DNA from: Atherix ibis | Lineage: Eukaryota > Arthropoda > Insecta > Diptera > Athericidae | Assembly (NCBI GenBank): GCA_958298945.1 | Contig: OY282606.1 | Span: forward strand, 27,563,740-27,627,739 | Length of the DNA stretch: 64,000 nt | Reading direction: 5' to 3' | In this document: piece by piece, positions 33,042-44,420 of the stretch | Position numbering within the stretch: position 1 is the first letter of the stretch | Layout of the letters: every line of letters starts with the position of its first letter | Translations under genes and position numbers: made by a program | Notes under the pieces: generated by a model | The model's input: only the letters and a program-made list of their open reading frames with translations | Told to the model about the DNA's origin: nothing | The model's database searches: none

Positions 33042-36000
33042 ATGAATATATCAGTGCCATTTTTTGACGAAACCCTTGTTTATATTTACAAGGAGATTGT
33101 CAACGATTATATACCAGACTATATTAAAGGATTCGAATATACACCATGGGTATTCTCATTGTTGGGATCCTGTTTAATTGGTTTGAGTGGAATACTTCCG
33201 CTTGCAATTGTACCTGGTGGGGAAGATGTCGATAATATTGACTTTAAAGATCGTAAGTAATTTCATTTTTGAAAATTTATTTTTTCATTTTTATATAAAC
33301 TTTTAGATAGTTTTAAAAAAAATTTAAGTTGTTCAACAGAAAATATTGATTAACATTTAAAAAGTTATTAAAAATAATCTAAAAAGATTATTTTTAATAA
33401 CTTTTTAAATGTTAATCAATATTTATATTGATAAAAATCTAAAAAGATTTTTAAAAAAATATTTCGTCTTATTTCGAAAATTTTAGCTAATAATGGTACT
33501 TACAATTTTATACGATAGAGTGCAGCACATTCTAAATGGGTGCATAGGAGAGACATGCTTTAATTGGGTGCACAGTATGTCTCTTTTTCGCATGTGTGTA
33601 CAATCAAGTTCCGAACACAATTCGTTGTTGTCAAAATTTTTAAAACTTCACCAACTTATGGGAATGCAAAAAAAAAATATCGACGATTTATTAATAAAAA
33701 AATTAGTAATTTATTATTGTATATTTTGCTTTATTCAATTTTTAATATGTGTCAAAACTATTTATTAACTTACCTTATTTCGATGTCAATTTCAACTTTT
33801 AACAGACAATGCTGCCACGTAACAAAACACCGAAATGTGTGGCAATACTTATAGACTTAATTAAAAAGGATGAAAAATTCAAAACTAGTCCTAATTGGAA
33901 AAGGTAATCGTTATATGGTTCTTGTCACTCATCATAATTGTGTGCATTCCCATCAAATTGTGAAGGTTTAAAAAATGTTGACAGCGATAAAATAGTCGGG
34001 CTTTAAGGGGACAGACTGTCAATGATTTGTTTTAATTTTAACGTTGCGTCAAGGCAATCATAAACGAATGCGTCAGCATTCAAATTTCGTTTAGTAAAAA
34101 AACCAAATTAAATTAAATTAGATAAAAAATCAAAATTTGCTTGCAAAATTTTTGAAGTATTTTGGTTTTTTTTTTAGTAATTAATTTTTGAAAATTCCCT
34201 TTTGATGAAAAGAAATTTAAAAACGCAATTTTTAGATACTCGTAAATTTGAATAAAAATTTTCGATTGAGATTAAAGTTGATTTTCTGTTATTTTAGCAA
34301 ATTTTTTTAAATATCTATACTTATAAGAAACTCGTATAATAGTAATTTTATCGATACTTACTTGAATAATTTCAAAATAGAAAAAACTTAACTTACTTAG
34401 AATTAGGACCATTTGAATAATTGAAATCTGTGAATTCGTTTTAAAATATGTACATACGAGGTATGTTAAAAAAGTATCGCGAATTTTGTGTTTTTCAAAA
34501 ATTATTTATTTATTCATGAATATCTATTTTGTCCCTTTCAAAGTAATCCCCACCAGATATTATACACTTCCAATCCTCGAAACACTTCAAAAAATCATTT
34601 TTTGTGATCTTGTTCAGCTCCTCCTTCGATGCCGTCTTTATCTCCTCAATCGTAGCGTAGCGTCTTCCTTTAATGGGGTTCTTCAGTTTTCAGGAACAAG
34701 AAAAAGTCACAGGGGGCCAGATCTAGGGTATACGGTGGCTGCGGCATTATTAGTGTGTTGTTTTTGGCCAAAAATTCGCGCACAAGCATTGATGCGTGAG
34801 GAGGGGCATTATCATGGTGCAAAAGCCAATTTTTGTTCTTCCACAAATTCGGGCGTTTCTCGCGGATAGCTTCGCGCAACTTGCGCATAGCTTGCAGGTA
34901 ATATTCCTTATTGACCGTTCTACCCTGTGGCAAGAAATCAAGAACTTTTCGCTTTTTCGGTCTTGGCTCGTGCGGCAGCTTCCATTGGGATGATTGAGCT
35001 TTGGTTTCCACGTCATAATCATAAACTCATGATTCGTAACCAGTTATGACCCTCTGGAGCAAATTTGGGTCATCGCGGACAGATTGTACACAAAGCAGCT
35101 GTCAAAAATTAACTGAACCATAAAAATGGCCGAATTTGTCGGCATAAGTGAGAGACATGAGAACCAACATAACGCCACAAAAAATTCGCGATACTTTTTG
35201 AACAGACCTCGTATTCCATAAAACGGATTAAAAATAATTTATAAACTTATCATGGAATAGCTAAATTACATTCCAACTAATTTCTTTTGTTAAATTGCTA
35301 TTAATACAATATTTAGACAATTTTTCTGTATACACAAATTTTATGTAATCAATAATAATTTGAATTATTGTACTGATTAAAAAGAATAATAAAAATATAA
35401 CAGATAATTTATAGGAAAAACTAGAAGTGAAGTCAAAAGGTCTGTGTGTATTAATAGAAATGTGTAAGAGCAAGCTAAGAATTCGTATGGAAATTTCTAT
35501 TTTATTTTATCTATTTCGAAATGCAGTCAGCCATTTTATAAAACATAAAATGATCATTTTATGACAAATTGAAAAGGATTTATTAAAAATGTGTTTTTCC
35601 ACATTGTTCACTGTAATTAATTATCTAGAAATTTGTTTCTCAATAATTGCTAATATTACTCGTAATTTGATACAATTGTCAATAAATATCTTTTTCCAAG
35701 TAATAAATAACCAAAAAATCATATATATTTACTTTTTAAATTTTCGCATGAAAAATGAAGAAACCAATACGGAATTTTAAAAATAATTTTCATCCGAATT
35801 TGATAATTTTCAACAATTTTCTTGTAATGACTAAATAAATATTCTTTGTATCTAATAATAAAAATCCCTCGTCTTTTGTATTACTTATTTTATTCTGTAA
35901 ATTGAAGTGCAATAATTTTCGAAGAAGAATAATATTTACCCTAATTTAAAATATTTAATTTTTATTTATTATTATGTCATCAATAAAAATAAAATTATTT

Positions 36001-39000
36001 TATTTAAAATAAGAAAGAAATCAGAAATATTTTATGTCCATTCTGTATTTCGAAAAAACCGTTGTCCATTTTGGAGTTTACAAAATACACCGCTAATATT
36101 TGACAGCTGTCAAACAGCATTTGCTTGATTCTTAGATTATAGAAAAAGTGGATAGACCTCTACACAAAAATTCTGTCCGAATTTTTTCGAGGACACATTT
36201 GTAAGAATGTGTACACTTGGCAAATAACCTTTCACGAAACACTGCTTATTCTCAGATAAAAATTTCCTATTTACTGTCGTGAAGAATAAATTTTAAATAG
36301 TTTATGAACAAGTAAATTATTAAATTATTAAATAAATTAATTTACGCTTACTTGTTCATAAACTATTTAAAATTTAATAAAACCACACTTTAAATGTTAC
36401 TTCGCGATAAGTATTTAAATGTCAACAAAAGCCAATGGCTTGTTTTAAAACTCTCCGAAAAACTATAAAATTGATGCGCTTAATATTTGATTGATATTTA
36501 CAAAAAAATAATAAACCTAAAATATCAGAAGATTGAAAAATAATTAATGTACTCTTCTATTGTGTTTAAATTGCATTTTTCTTTGTATGAATATTAATTA
36601 TGCTTTTGGAATTCAAAAAATTTCTGTTCTGAAAACTAGATGTCAGTGGGTATCATTTGTACATAAAAAAATTCTGTACAAATTTATGCAAGTAGTTCGA
36701 TATCTGGCCGCTTTTGCAATATTTCAGACAGAAAATTGCGTATACATATACGAAAATCTGATGTTTGCCTATGAGACTATCCAGGTATTCTTTAATTTAA
36801 GGTGAAAAGTGTCTGTTTGGTCTGAAATTGTCGTCACATAATAACCAACCTTGTTTTGACCTGAACTTAAAGATTTTAATTTGGACCATATGTGCTTCCA
36901 ACAAAACGGTGCCACAAGTCATGAAACACTGCAAATTTTGACTTTATTGCGCGAAAAGTTCTCAGAATGTGTAATTTCAATATTTGGAAATGCCAATTAG
37001 CCTCGAAGATCGAGCAATTTAACACCGTTGAAATTTTTTCTTGTGTGGCTACAAAAAAAATCGAGTTTAAGCAGACAATTTTCAAATTTGGGAGCAAGTA
37101 AAAACCTTAAAACAATTTCATTATTTATTCTTTATTTTTTCTTAGCTATCAAATTAAATCAAAATTGATATATAATCATTGATAATTTACATATATTAAT
37201 ATTTCAATATGTATAACGTATGTATATATTTCGATTGTTTAAGCGTGATTGGAATTAACAGAAATCGTGATGTAACTTGTTATCTTGCAACTGTATCACA
37301 CGTACCAGATTAGGGTATAATTATACTCGTAAAATTCATTTAAAAATATAAAATTTATACCAATAATCAAAGTACAAATATTTCTTATTCGTTTGTTCGT
37401 TCTATTTTATTTTGTTATTTTTTTTTTATTTAACCAATTTTATATAAATTCTTTTATTTAAAACAAACACAAAAAAAATAATTCTCATATACAATTTGTT
37501 TATAAAAGTCTCGATAGAAACAAGTCGTCGAACTGAAATTGATATTGTCGTCAGTGCGCGCGCTTATCTTGATTTTTTTAAATATTTTTATTTATAATAA
37601 TTTGATATTAATTATAATTTTTAAATTGTATACTCGTATTATTATCAGAAACATTATGCATTAATTATGGAAAAAATATTTTCAATAGTACAAATAATGT
37701 TCAAAATAATATCATACAACTTCTAAGAATTTTATAATTCAATTCTTTTAAGTATAAAATTTACAAATAATAAAAATAAAAACCTACGAAACAATATTAT
37801 TTTCAAAAATGACATCTAACGTAATTCACCATCTTTTCATATTGCATCGCAATTTTACCACTCGTGGTGAAATTTGTTTACATCGCGGAAAAACTGCATT
37901 ATCGACTTTTTCGATTCGTGTTTCCCAAATCGAAAATTTCTACTCTATTTCGTGCAGTTTTTATGTACGACTAAATTTAAACCATATTTTCATATAATTT
38001 AAATAAATCAAATTAATTTATTTAAATAAAAATTACCATATTTTCATATAAAAAAATAGCCTTTGATATCTAAAAACAAAATACTTCATTTTTGTTTTTG
38101 TACTTAGACCAATAGTAAATTTTATTATCGATATTATTCACGTGCTATTTTTTTTTAATTATCAAATTTTAAATATTATCAAAAAAAAAAATATTTTAAT
38201 AAAGTTGGTATGGGGTAGGATGGTTTTTTTATTTCATTCTCAAACAAAAAGGAAACAGATTAAAATTTATTATCGAAGGACATTTTTTTTTAGCATGGAA
38301 CGACGATAAGATAATAGAAGAATATGCACATTTCCATAATATTTGTATTTAAAGTTAACTATATTTTTAAAAAAAAAAAACTTTTCAGTTTTGGTTTTTT
38401 TTAAATGTTAATTGGTATTTACGAGGGTCGTTCAATAAGTCCTTAGAAAAAGATAGAAAAAAACTTTTTTTTAAAAAAAAAAAATTTTATTTTTTAACAT
38501 AATCTTCTAGCTCTATACACTTTTCCAACCGTTTTTCCAAAATTTTTATACCGTCCAAAAAATAGGGTTTCGGAAGTTCTGCAAAATACTCATCCGTTTG
38601 AGCAATGACGTCCTCGTTGGAAGTGAACCGTCGTCCGCCAAGCCATTTCTTCAGATTGGGGAAAAGAAAATAGTCACTCGGGGCCAAATCTGGTGAATAA
38701 GCGGGGATGCTGCAACAATTCCATTCTCAATTCCACAATGTTGGCCATGGAAACAGCGAAGGTGTGCACACGCGCATTGTTCTGATGCAAGAGGATTTTT
38801 TTCTTCTTCAGATGGGGGCGTTTCTCTTTGATTTCCGCGCTCAACCGTTGCAATAACGACGCGTAATACGCTCCTGTTATTGTTTTTCCTTTTTCCAAGT
38901 AGTCGATAAAAATGATGCCCTGCGAATCCCAAAAGACCGTGGCCATCACCTTGCCTTCTTCGGAGCCCGTTCACCCTTGAAAATCCACTGTGATGACTGT

Positions 39001-41044
39001 CTCTTCGTTTCTGGAGTGTAGTAGTGTATCCAGGTTTCATGCACAGTGACATATCGACGAAGGAATTCGGCAGGATTGCGATGAAAGAGTGCCAACATAG
39101 CCTCAGAGTCCACTGCACGATTGCGCTTATTCTCCTCTGAGAGCAAACGCGGCACTCATCTTGCCGAAATTTTTTTCACAGACAATTTTTCATGCAAAAT
39201 TGAAGCGACTGTACCTTGAGATATGCCCGTGGCCTCAATTAATTCGCGCACTTTAATTCGCCGATCGTTCAAAATCAGATCTGGGATTTTGTCGATGATT
39301 TCTGGAGTAGACACCTCAACTGGGCGTCCTGAACGATGTTCATCTTTTGTGGATGAACGGCCACGTTTAAATTCATTCACCCAATTGTAAACCGTCGCAA
39401 ACACAGGTGCAGATGTGCCATGAACTGCATCCAACTCGGCTTTGATTTTTTTCGGGCTTAAGCCTTTCAAATGGAGATGTTTGATGACAGCCCTAAACTC
39501 GCTTTTTTCCATTGTTATGCACAAATAAATATCGTTAACTTTAATCGACGATAGAAATTGACCTACGTTATGGATCGAGCTGTAATTTTGACAGCTTTCC
39601 TGTCGATAATGCTACTTACAAAAAAAAATCTTTACCGACACTACAAGCGCAATTTCTCGGATTTTCTAAGGACTTATCCTACAAACGACCCTCGTAATTT
39701 GAATTTTATTCTCCTCTAGTCTAATTGGGTTGATATCGAAAATAGTTCTATTTTTTTTATAAAATTTGTAATAAAACTGAAGTGAAGTTCCCAGAACTTA
39801 TTTCGTTTCATTTTTATTAAAGTTTCCCTTTTTACATTTATGTTTCAGCTGCGGAATCAAAATCACTAAAAGTATTGTTAAGTTTTGCTGTTGGTGGCCT
39901 ACTTGGAGATGTGTTCCTTCATTTACTTCCGGAAGCGTGGAGTGGTGACATGGTTAACCCAGAAAATCAACGTAAGAAATAATATTAAATATTTTTTTTT
40001 TAAATAATTCGAAAATTATTGAAATTTTTTTTATAAAAATATTTTTTCCAATCAATAAAAATTCAAATTCTTTAATTTCCAAACTTGCAATTATTTAATT
40101 AAAAATTAACTGAATTTAATTTATTGTATAATTTTTTAATAATTTTATTTGATGATGCAGTTGCAAATGGTCATCCCTCTTTGCGAAGTGGCCTTTGGGT
40201 GCTTACCGGTGTACTTTTATTCACAATAGTTGAGAAAATCTTTTCGGGCTATACTAGTGCCGATGAGGACAATCCACAGCCAAAATGTGTGGAGATAGCG
40301 AATTGTTTATTAAAGAAAAGTGGTGGAAAAGTGCTTGAGGGTCAAACGTCCATCAGTTGTGCGAACGGTTCTTGCGATATTGAAGATGTGCCAAACGGCT
40401 GTTACTTAAGGGAACGTGAAAAGAAGAACAAGGAACAACCGAAAAAAGTCGCTGGCTACCTTAATTTACTGGCAAATTCCATTGATAATTTTACTCATGG
40501 TTTAGCTGTGGCTGGATCATTTCTGGTATCATTTCGACATGGTGTTCTGGCGACATTTGCAATTCTTTGTAAGTTTAGATCAATCTACAAATTAGCCGCT
40601 TATTAATTTTAATATTCTCCAAAAAAAATTTATAGTGCATGAAATTCCACACGAAGTAGGAGATTTTGCGATACTTTTGCGTTCCGGTTTCAATCGATGG
40701 GATGCCGCTAAAGCGCAACTTTTAACTGCTGGTGCTGGCCTCTTAGGTGCTCTTGTAGCAATTGGTGGCAGTGGTGTTACCTCAGCTCTGGGTATATATA
40801 AAATAAACTCAAATAAATCAACATTTATTATTAAATAACTAATTCTGTTATATGAATTTTTTTAGAAGCGAGAACATCATGGATTATGCCATTTACAGCT
40901 GGCGGATTTTTACATATCGCCCTTGTAACAGTGCTACCAGACTTACTAAAAGAGGAGAATCCAATCGAGTCAATTAAACAGCTTCTAGCATTAGTTTTTG
41001 GAATTGTTCTAATGGCTATAATGACAATACTCTTCGAACACTAG
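33042..41044 (+). CDS. Zip99C: Zip99C-like zinc/iron transporter (ZIP13/SLC39A13 family), five coding exons
   Basis: Exons 33042-33252, 39849-39971, 40161-40568, 40636-40791 and 40866-41044 join in frame to 358 residues; all introns are phase 1 with GT-AG ends. Features in order: a luminal N-terminus and first membrane helix (FSLLGSCLIGLSGILPLAIV, residues ~40-58), the motif GGLLGDVFLHLLPEAW (86-101), a His-poor acidic/Cys loop (CVEIANC, CANGSCDIED, ~154-186), helix 4 motif DNFTHG (220-225, the ZIP13 form of HNFxDG), helix 5 motif HEIPHEVGDF (249-258), and C-terminal helices ending MTILFEH-like at 358. Length and motifs match insect Zip99C/dZIP13, which in Drosophila supplies iron to the secretory pathway; vertebrate ZIP13 moves zinc from vesicles. 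Both metal-site motifs are intact, so it should be functional. The 6,596-bp intron 1 holds many transposons; the ATG choice follows the exon's match to the family N-terminus. Confidence 0.95.
33341..33424. repeat. Perfect 40-bp-stem hairpin in Zip99C intron 1
   Basis: Arms 33341-33380 and 33385-33424 are exact reverse complements (left arm begins AAATATTGATTAACATTT), with a 4-base AAAA loop. It starts about 90 bases after the splice donor. There is no TIR/TSD signature of a known element. It would fold in the pre-mRNA. Confidence 0.9.
33430..34425. other. Zip99C intron 1, no recognised element
   Basis: Frames at 33493 and 33564 overlap in different phases, and no protein is recognised. Positions 33900-34080 are less AT-biased. 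Nothing supported. Confidence 0.35.
34457..35211 (-). mobile_element. mar-A copy with near-continuous transposase fragment
   Basis: TA borders at 34455-34456 and 35212-35213. The left end (CGAGGTATGTTAAAAAAGTA) is the native 3' end and the right is the native 5' end. On -, the frame from 35011 to 34670 gives METKAQSSQWKLPHEPRPKK, then after a deletion the DFLPQGRTVNKEYYLQAMRK block, NWLLHHDNAPPHASMLVREF and MPQPPYTLDLAPCDFFLF. The second catalytic Asp is kept; the third motif reads TLDLAPCD, so its Asp is also kept. The helix-turn-helix region and first catalytic Asp are deleted. It lies antisense in Zip99C intron 1. Confidence 0.88.
36131..36802 (-). mobile_element. Short non-autonomous P-like element in Zip99C intron 1
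   Basis: Left CTTAGATTATAGAAAAAGTG (3' end), right on - CTTAAATTAAAGAATACCTG (5' end). It is paralogous to 28955-29606. No matching 8-bp flanks (GCTTGATT versus GTGAAAAG). Confidence 0.65.
36815..37125 (+). pseudogene. DD41D (rosa-like) transposase fragment
   Basis: A + frame at 36888 reads HMCFQQNGATSHETLQILTL, LREKFSECVISIFGNAN, a stop, then PRRSSNLTPLKFFLVW. These are the second and third catalytic segments of a Tc1/mariner family: the second Asp has become Asn and the third Lys, and exactly 41 positions lie between them. This copy gave me the DD41D spacing used for the other remnants. It lies in Zip99C intron 1. Confidence 0.75.
37126..38421. other. Zip99C intron 1, AT-rich, nothing recognised
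   Basis: A slightly less biased patch lies at 37500-37560 (GTCGTCAGTGCGCGCGC). The 62-codon frame at 37809 has no motif. Confidence 0.35.
38422..39695 (-). mobile_element. mar-B mariner element in Zip99C intron 1
   Basis: TA borders at 38420-38421 and 39696-39697. The left end is CGAGGGTCGTTCAATAAGTC. The right end reads ...AAGGACTTATCC, then a 5-base variant, then CGACCCTCG. Length 1,274 bp. It ends only about 150 bp before Zip99C exon 2, and its transposase is antisense to the gene. Confidence 0.92.
38487..39524 (-). pseudogene. mar-B transposase, inactivated copy
   Basis: From MCITMEKSEFRAVIKHLHLK (ATG at 39524, or MEK four codons later) it keeps both helix-turn-helix regions (SPKKIKAELDAVHGTSAPVF, IKVRELIEATGISQGTVASI), then the linker and catalytic domain to LEKRLEKCIELEDYVKK. 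There are three frameshifts: near 39156 (after VKKISAR), near 38945 (a ~24-bp gap where copy 2 has VKTVPSAGK) and near 38690. First catalytic motif VDETW is VHETW, second HQDNARVH is HQNNARVH; only the third (APSD) is kept. So two of three metal-binding Asp are gone. Confidence 0.9.
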
Positions 41045-41989
41045 GCTAAGAATTTAAACATTGCCAGTTGTACGTAATAAGTCATCAACTATACTGATAA
41101 TATACAAACGCATATTATATTCATATTAATTTATAAATGAAAAGTAAACAAAAAATAACCATAATGAAATTAAAAATAAAAAACATTAATATTAATTAAT
41201 ATTTTTATAAAAGAATAAATTTCTGCATAGAAATCGACTATTAACGATAGAAATAATATTTTAATGTATTTTTTTCGTCGAAATCCAACTTATTTGTAAA
41301 CTTTCATTGTTATTATAATTATTTCTTTTTATACATAATATATATTATTAGTGTTATTATTTTGTTGAATATAGAGATTTTTTTTTAGATACATTTTGTT
41401 CATGTTTCTAAAACAAAAACCGAAAAAAACAATATAATTTTGTTTTTGTTAGATAGCAAGATATTAAGTCCGGAATAGAAACTCATAGTTATTTTTAAAC
41501 CAAAAAAAAAAAAAACTAAGAAAATTTAAACTTTATAATTGAAAATGATAATTAAAAAAAAATTAATATATATAATAGAGAAAAATAGAAATTTCCGAAC
41601 AATTCTATTTGTAAATAAGTTGAAAATTGTTCGAAAACAAAAAAAAAACTTTTATAAATATTTTCTTATCAAGACAATATACAAAAATCGTAAAATTGAT
41701 TAATTTATTAAAAAATAATGTTGAAAAAGTTTCCAATATATTCTTTTTGTGCTATCATTAATAATATTAATTAGGATCGAAGACGATTTGTTCCTCTAAA
41801 CCGGACTTTTATATTATATGAAAGAGAAAATAATGATAAAATTAAAATAAACAGATCAATTCCTATTGTGATAAATATTCTAGGTTTAAATCTAGGAGAA
41901 AAAAAATAATTAATTAAAATAAGAAAAACGAATAAAAAAAATTAAAAAACATGCTGATTATTTTTTCTTGATTTTTGGAAAAGCGCCAT
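41045..41989 (+). other. Zip99C 3' untranslated region and AT-rich spacer
   Basis: Several AATAAA-like signals follow the stop (for example near 41213). Which one is used cannot be told. Beyond it I see only AT-rich DNA. Confidence 0.45.
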
Positions 41990-42890
41990 TTTTTTTTCTC
42001 CAAAATTTGAGGCATTTTATTATTCATCGTTAGCCACAGCTTTCTCCCATTTTTCTGGTAGTATACGGATTTCATGTTGAAAAAACTGCTTGTCTTTTGA
42101 GGCGATCCACGAATCGGAAGTGCTGCTCAGCCAGGCCACGCCGGAAGGGGCCTTATCTGAAGAATACGGCGGGTGGGGCAGGACTTCCCATTTTAGCAAC
42201 ATGTGGCCGAGAGTTGTCGTGCTGCTGCAAAATCAGTTTGTCGTGTCTTTGCTCATATTGTGACCGTTTTTCCTTCAATGTTCTACTCAAACGCATCGAG
42301 CTCCTGCGATGGTTTCACCCGGTTGCAAGCGCTCATAATATACCATGCCGAGCTGGTCCCACCAAATACATAGCATGAGCTTCAAGCCACTGATGTTTGG
42401 CTTGGCCGTCGATGTTACTGCATTGCCACGGCGCCACCACGGATTTCTTCGCTTTGGATTCACTTTGCAGCTGTTCGCACGTGAAAAAACCCCGTTGGAT
42501 GTCTCTCGGCTTCAATTCGTATGTCACCCAATTTCCTTCCTTTCGCATCATTCCCAAAACTTTCAAACTTTTTCACCGGTCCGGGACACTTCTAGTCTTC
42601 CCGGTGGAAATCACCACTTGTAGCGTTGGAACCTTATACAAGTCTCACCATAAGTTTCTACAATCATTCGACGCCCACTCAGCCGCAGATTTTTTCGAAT
42701 TATAGGCAAAAAGTAAAACTTTCCTGCAAATGACGCTTATTTGGCTTAAATATCGACATTTTCACCTACAAAAACAAATATAACGCCGATAAAAAGTCAC
42801 AAATGCCTAAGCTTACGATTTAACGTTTCTGATCCGATACTGCTGGCGCCATCTATTAGAAAATGGTGGTTTTCCTTTTGTACTCCAAAT
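41990..42890 (-). pseudogene. Degenerate mariner transposase
   Basis: Read on - from about 42700: KVLGMMRKEGNWVTYELKPR, RGFFTCEQLQSESKAKK, a block with HQWLEAHAMYLVGPARHGIL (from the WWDQxGxxYYEL region), LKEKRSQYEQRHDKLILQQH, DNSRPHVAKMGSPAPPAVFF, and a C-terminus FFQHEIRILPEKWEKAVAND. The order is that of a mariner transposase, with frameshifts between blocks. The second catalytic Asp (DNSRPH) is recognisable. The right flank GGCGCCATCTATTAG near 42847 may be the element's 5' region. The ends are not precise. The same C-terminus type appears at the window end (63885-64000). Confidence 0.8.
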
Positions 42891-43079
42891 AAAAGTCTAC
42901 TTTGAATTGTTTTCAGTGAAAATGTGTGATCGCCTCCTCTTAATGTTTATCTGTACATTAATAATAAAGATACATTATTAATTAAAGAAGAACGATTTAT
43001 TTTGATTATAATAATGATAAAAAATTTAAATAAAAATTCATGCTCATATCAAAGTTATAGTATTTGTTATTTGTTGGTT

Positions 43080-44420
43080 TGTGAGGAAGGTCCCAAAGAC
43101 TAGGGCTAGGGGCCACATCTAAGCAACACGATCGTAGGGCCATTTGGCGTTAATTGATGATGTGAATATTTTCCAATCTGCTGTCTCCTCCAGAAATCGT
43201 GGCAGCGGCCGCGTGTCAGTGTATGCTATGTTAGTTACGATTATAATTGGAAGATGGTCGCAATCCTCTGGGAATTCGTGTATCATTCATGTATATAAAG
43301 GTCAAATCCAGGGCTGAACAAGTACGAGGTCTCTTCAAAAAGTATCGCGAATTTTGAATTTCCGCGGGTTTCGTATACTAAATTTTCGATATTTCGTGGC
43401 GTTATGTTGGTACTCATGTCTCTCACTTATGCCGACAAGTTCGGCCATTTTGAATTTTCAGTTAATTTTTGACAGGTGCTTTCCATGCACGTGTTTTGTC
43501 TCGTTTTCAATTTTTGCCCATTCCAAAAAATGGATCAAAGAATTTGTTTCGGGAACAAGAAAAAGTCACCGGGGGCCAGATCTGGGGAATACGGTGGCTG
43601 CGGCATTATTAGTGTGTTGTTTTTCGCCAAAAATTCGCGCACAAGCAACGATGCGTTAGCAGGTAAAAGTCAATTTTTATTCTTCCACAAATCCGGGCGT
43701 TTCTTGCGGCGCATAACTTGCAGGTAATATTCCTTATTGACCATTCTACCCTGTGATAAGAACTCATCATGCACCACGCCCCTGCAATCGAAGAAAACTG
43801 TAAGCAAAACCTTCACAATCGACCGAACTTGGCGGTTTTTTCGGTCTTGGCTCGTGCGGCAGCTTTCATTGGGATGATTGAGCTTTGGTTTCCTCGTTAT
43901 AACCATAAACCCATGTTTCGTCACCAATTATGACCCTCTGGAGCAAATTTGGGTCATCGCGGACAGAGTCCAACAGCTCCTTAGCAATGTTAAAGCGATG
44001 CTGTTTTTGGTCTAAAATGGGGAAAAATCTAAGACGAGCCAAAACACGTGCAAGCAAAGTAGTTGTTCAAAATTAACTGAACATTCAAAATGGCCGAACT
44101 TTTCGGCATAAGTGAGAGACATGAGTACCAACATAACGCCACAAAAAATTGAAAATTTAGTATACGTAACCCGCGGAAATTCAAAATTCGCGATACTTTT
44201 TGAACAGACCTCGTATCCCTGATCCGCATGAAAGTAGGAGGTCCATCGTTCATATACACATATGTGCGGCTGGAGGAATAGGAATTTATCCAGCTACAAA
44301 GATTTTACAGCGCCAACGTGTTCTAGCAGAGCCCCAAATTGAAGTCCCCGAGAACAATAGTGCTGTCAGATAATTGATCAATTAGATCTCTTCAATCTGC
44401 ATAAGAAAGTTTGAGGAAAT
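43080..44420 (-). pseudogene. LINE (non-LTR retrotransposon) endonuclease-domain fragment, split by mar-A
   Basis: Read on - from 44400: LIDQLSDSTIVLGDFNLGLC, a stop, then MNDGPPTFMRIRD up to the TA at 44214. On the other side of the insertion it resumes with CSALDLTF, then in a shifted frame CDHLPIIIVTNIAYTDTRPL and RFLEETADWKIFTS. GDFN, NDG.PTF, SALDLTF and xDHxPI are the ordered motifs of the APE-type endonuclease at the N-terminus of LINE ORF2 (Jockey/I-like groups). It is broken by stops and frameshifts, and no reverse transcriptase follows. Confidence 0.8.
43325..44213 (-). mobile_element. mar-A copy, hybrid-end type, with broken transposase
   Basis: TA borders at 43323-43324 and 44214-44215. 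Both ends are 5'-type, with inverted arms of about 200 bp. On - the frames give LIFFPILDQKQHRFNIAKEL-like sequence, VRDDPNLLQRVIIGDETWVY (first catalytic Asp present, GDETW), then VKVLLTVFFDCRGVVHDEFL, SQGRMVNKEYYLQVM, a deletion removing the HHDNAPAH block, and PPYSPDL. It inserted in the LINE endonuclease fragment. Confidence 0.87.

Larger units (their letters stand above)
34426..36802. repeat. Dispersed duplication, copy 2 (Zip99C intron 1)
   Basis: Same order as 28037-29606: AATTCGTTTYAAAATA, then AAAATAATTTATAAACTT, the 61-63-codon frame, TTTGACAGCTGTCAAA and the terminal P-like element. A mar-A element interrupts it at 34457-35211. It contains a ~60-bp internal repeat near 36290-36375 (AAATTATTAAATAA). 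Confidence 0.75.

Noticed and set aside
38651..39118. 155-codon - strand frame
   Set aside because: Out-of-frame shadow of the mar-B transposase; the true product is in the neighbouring frames.
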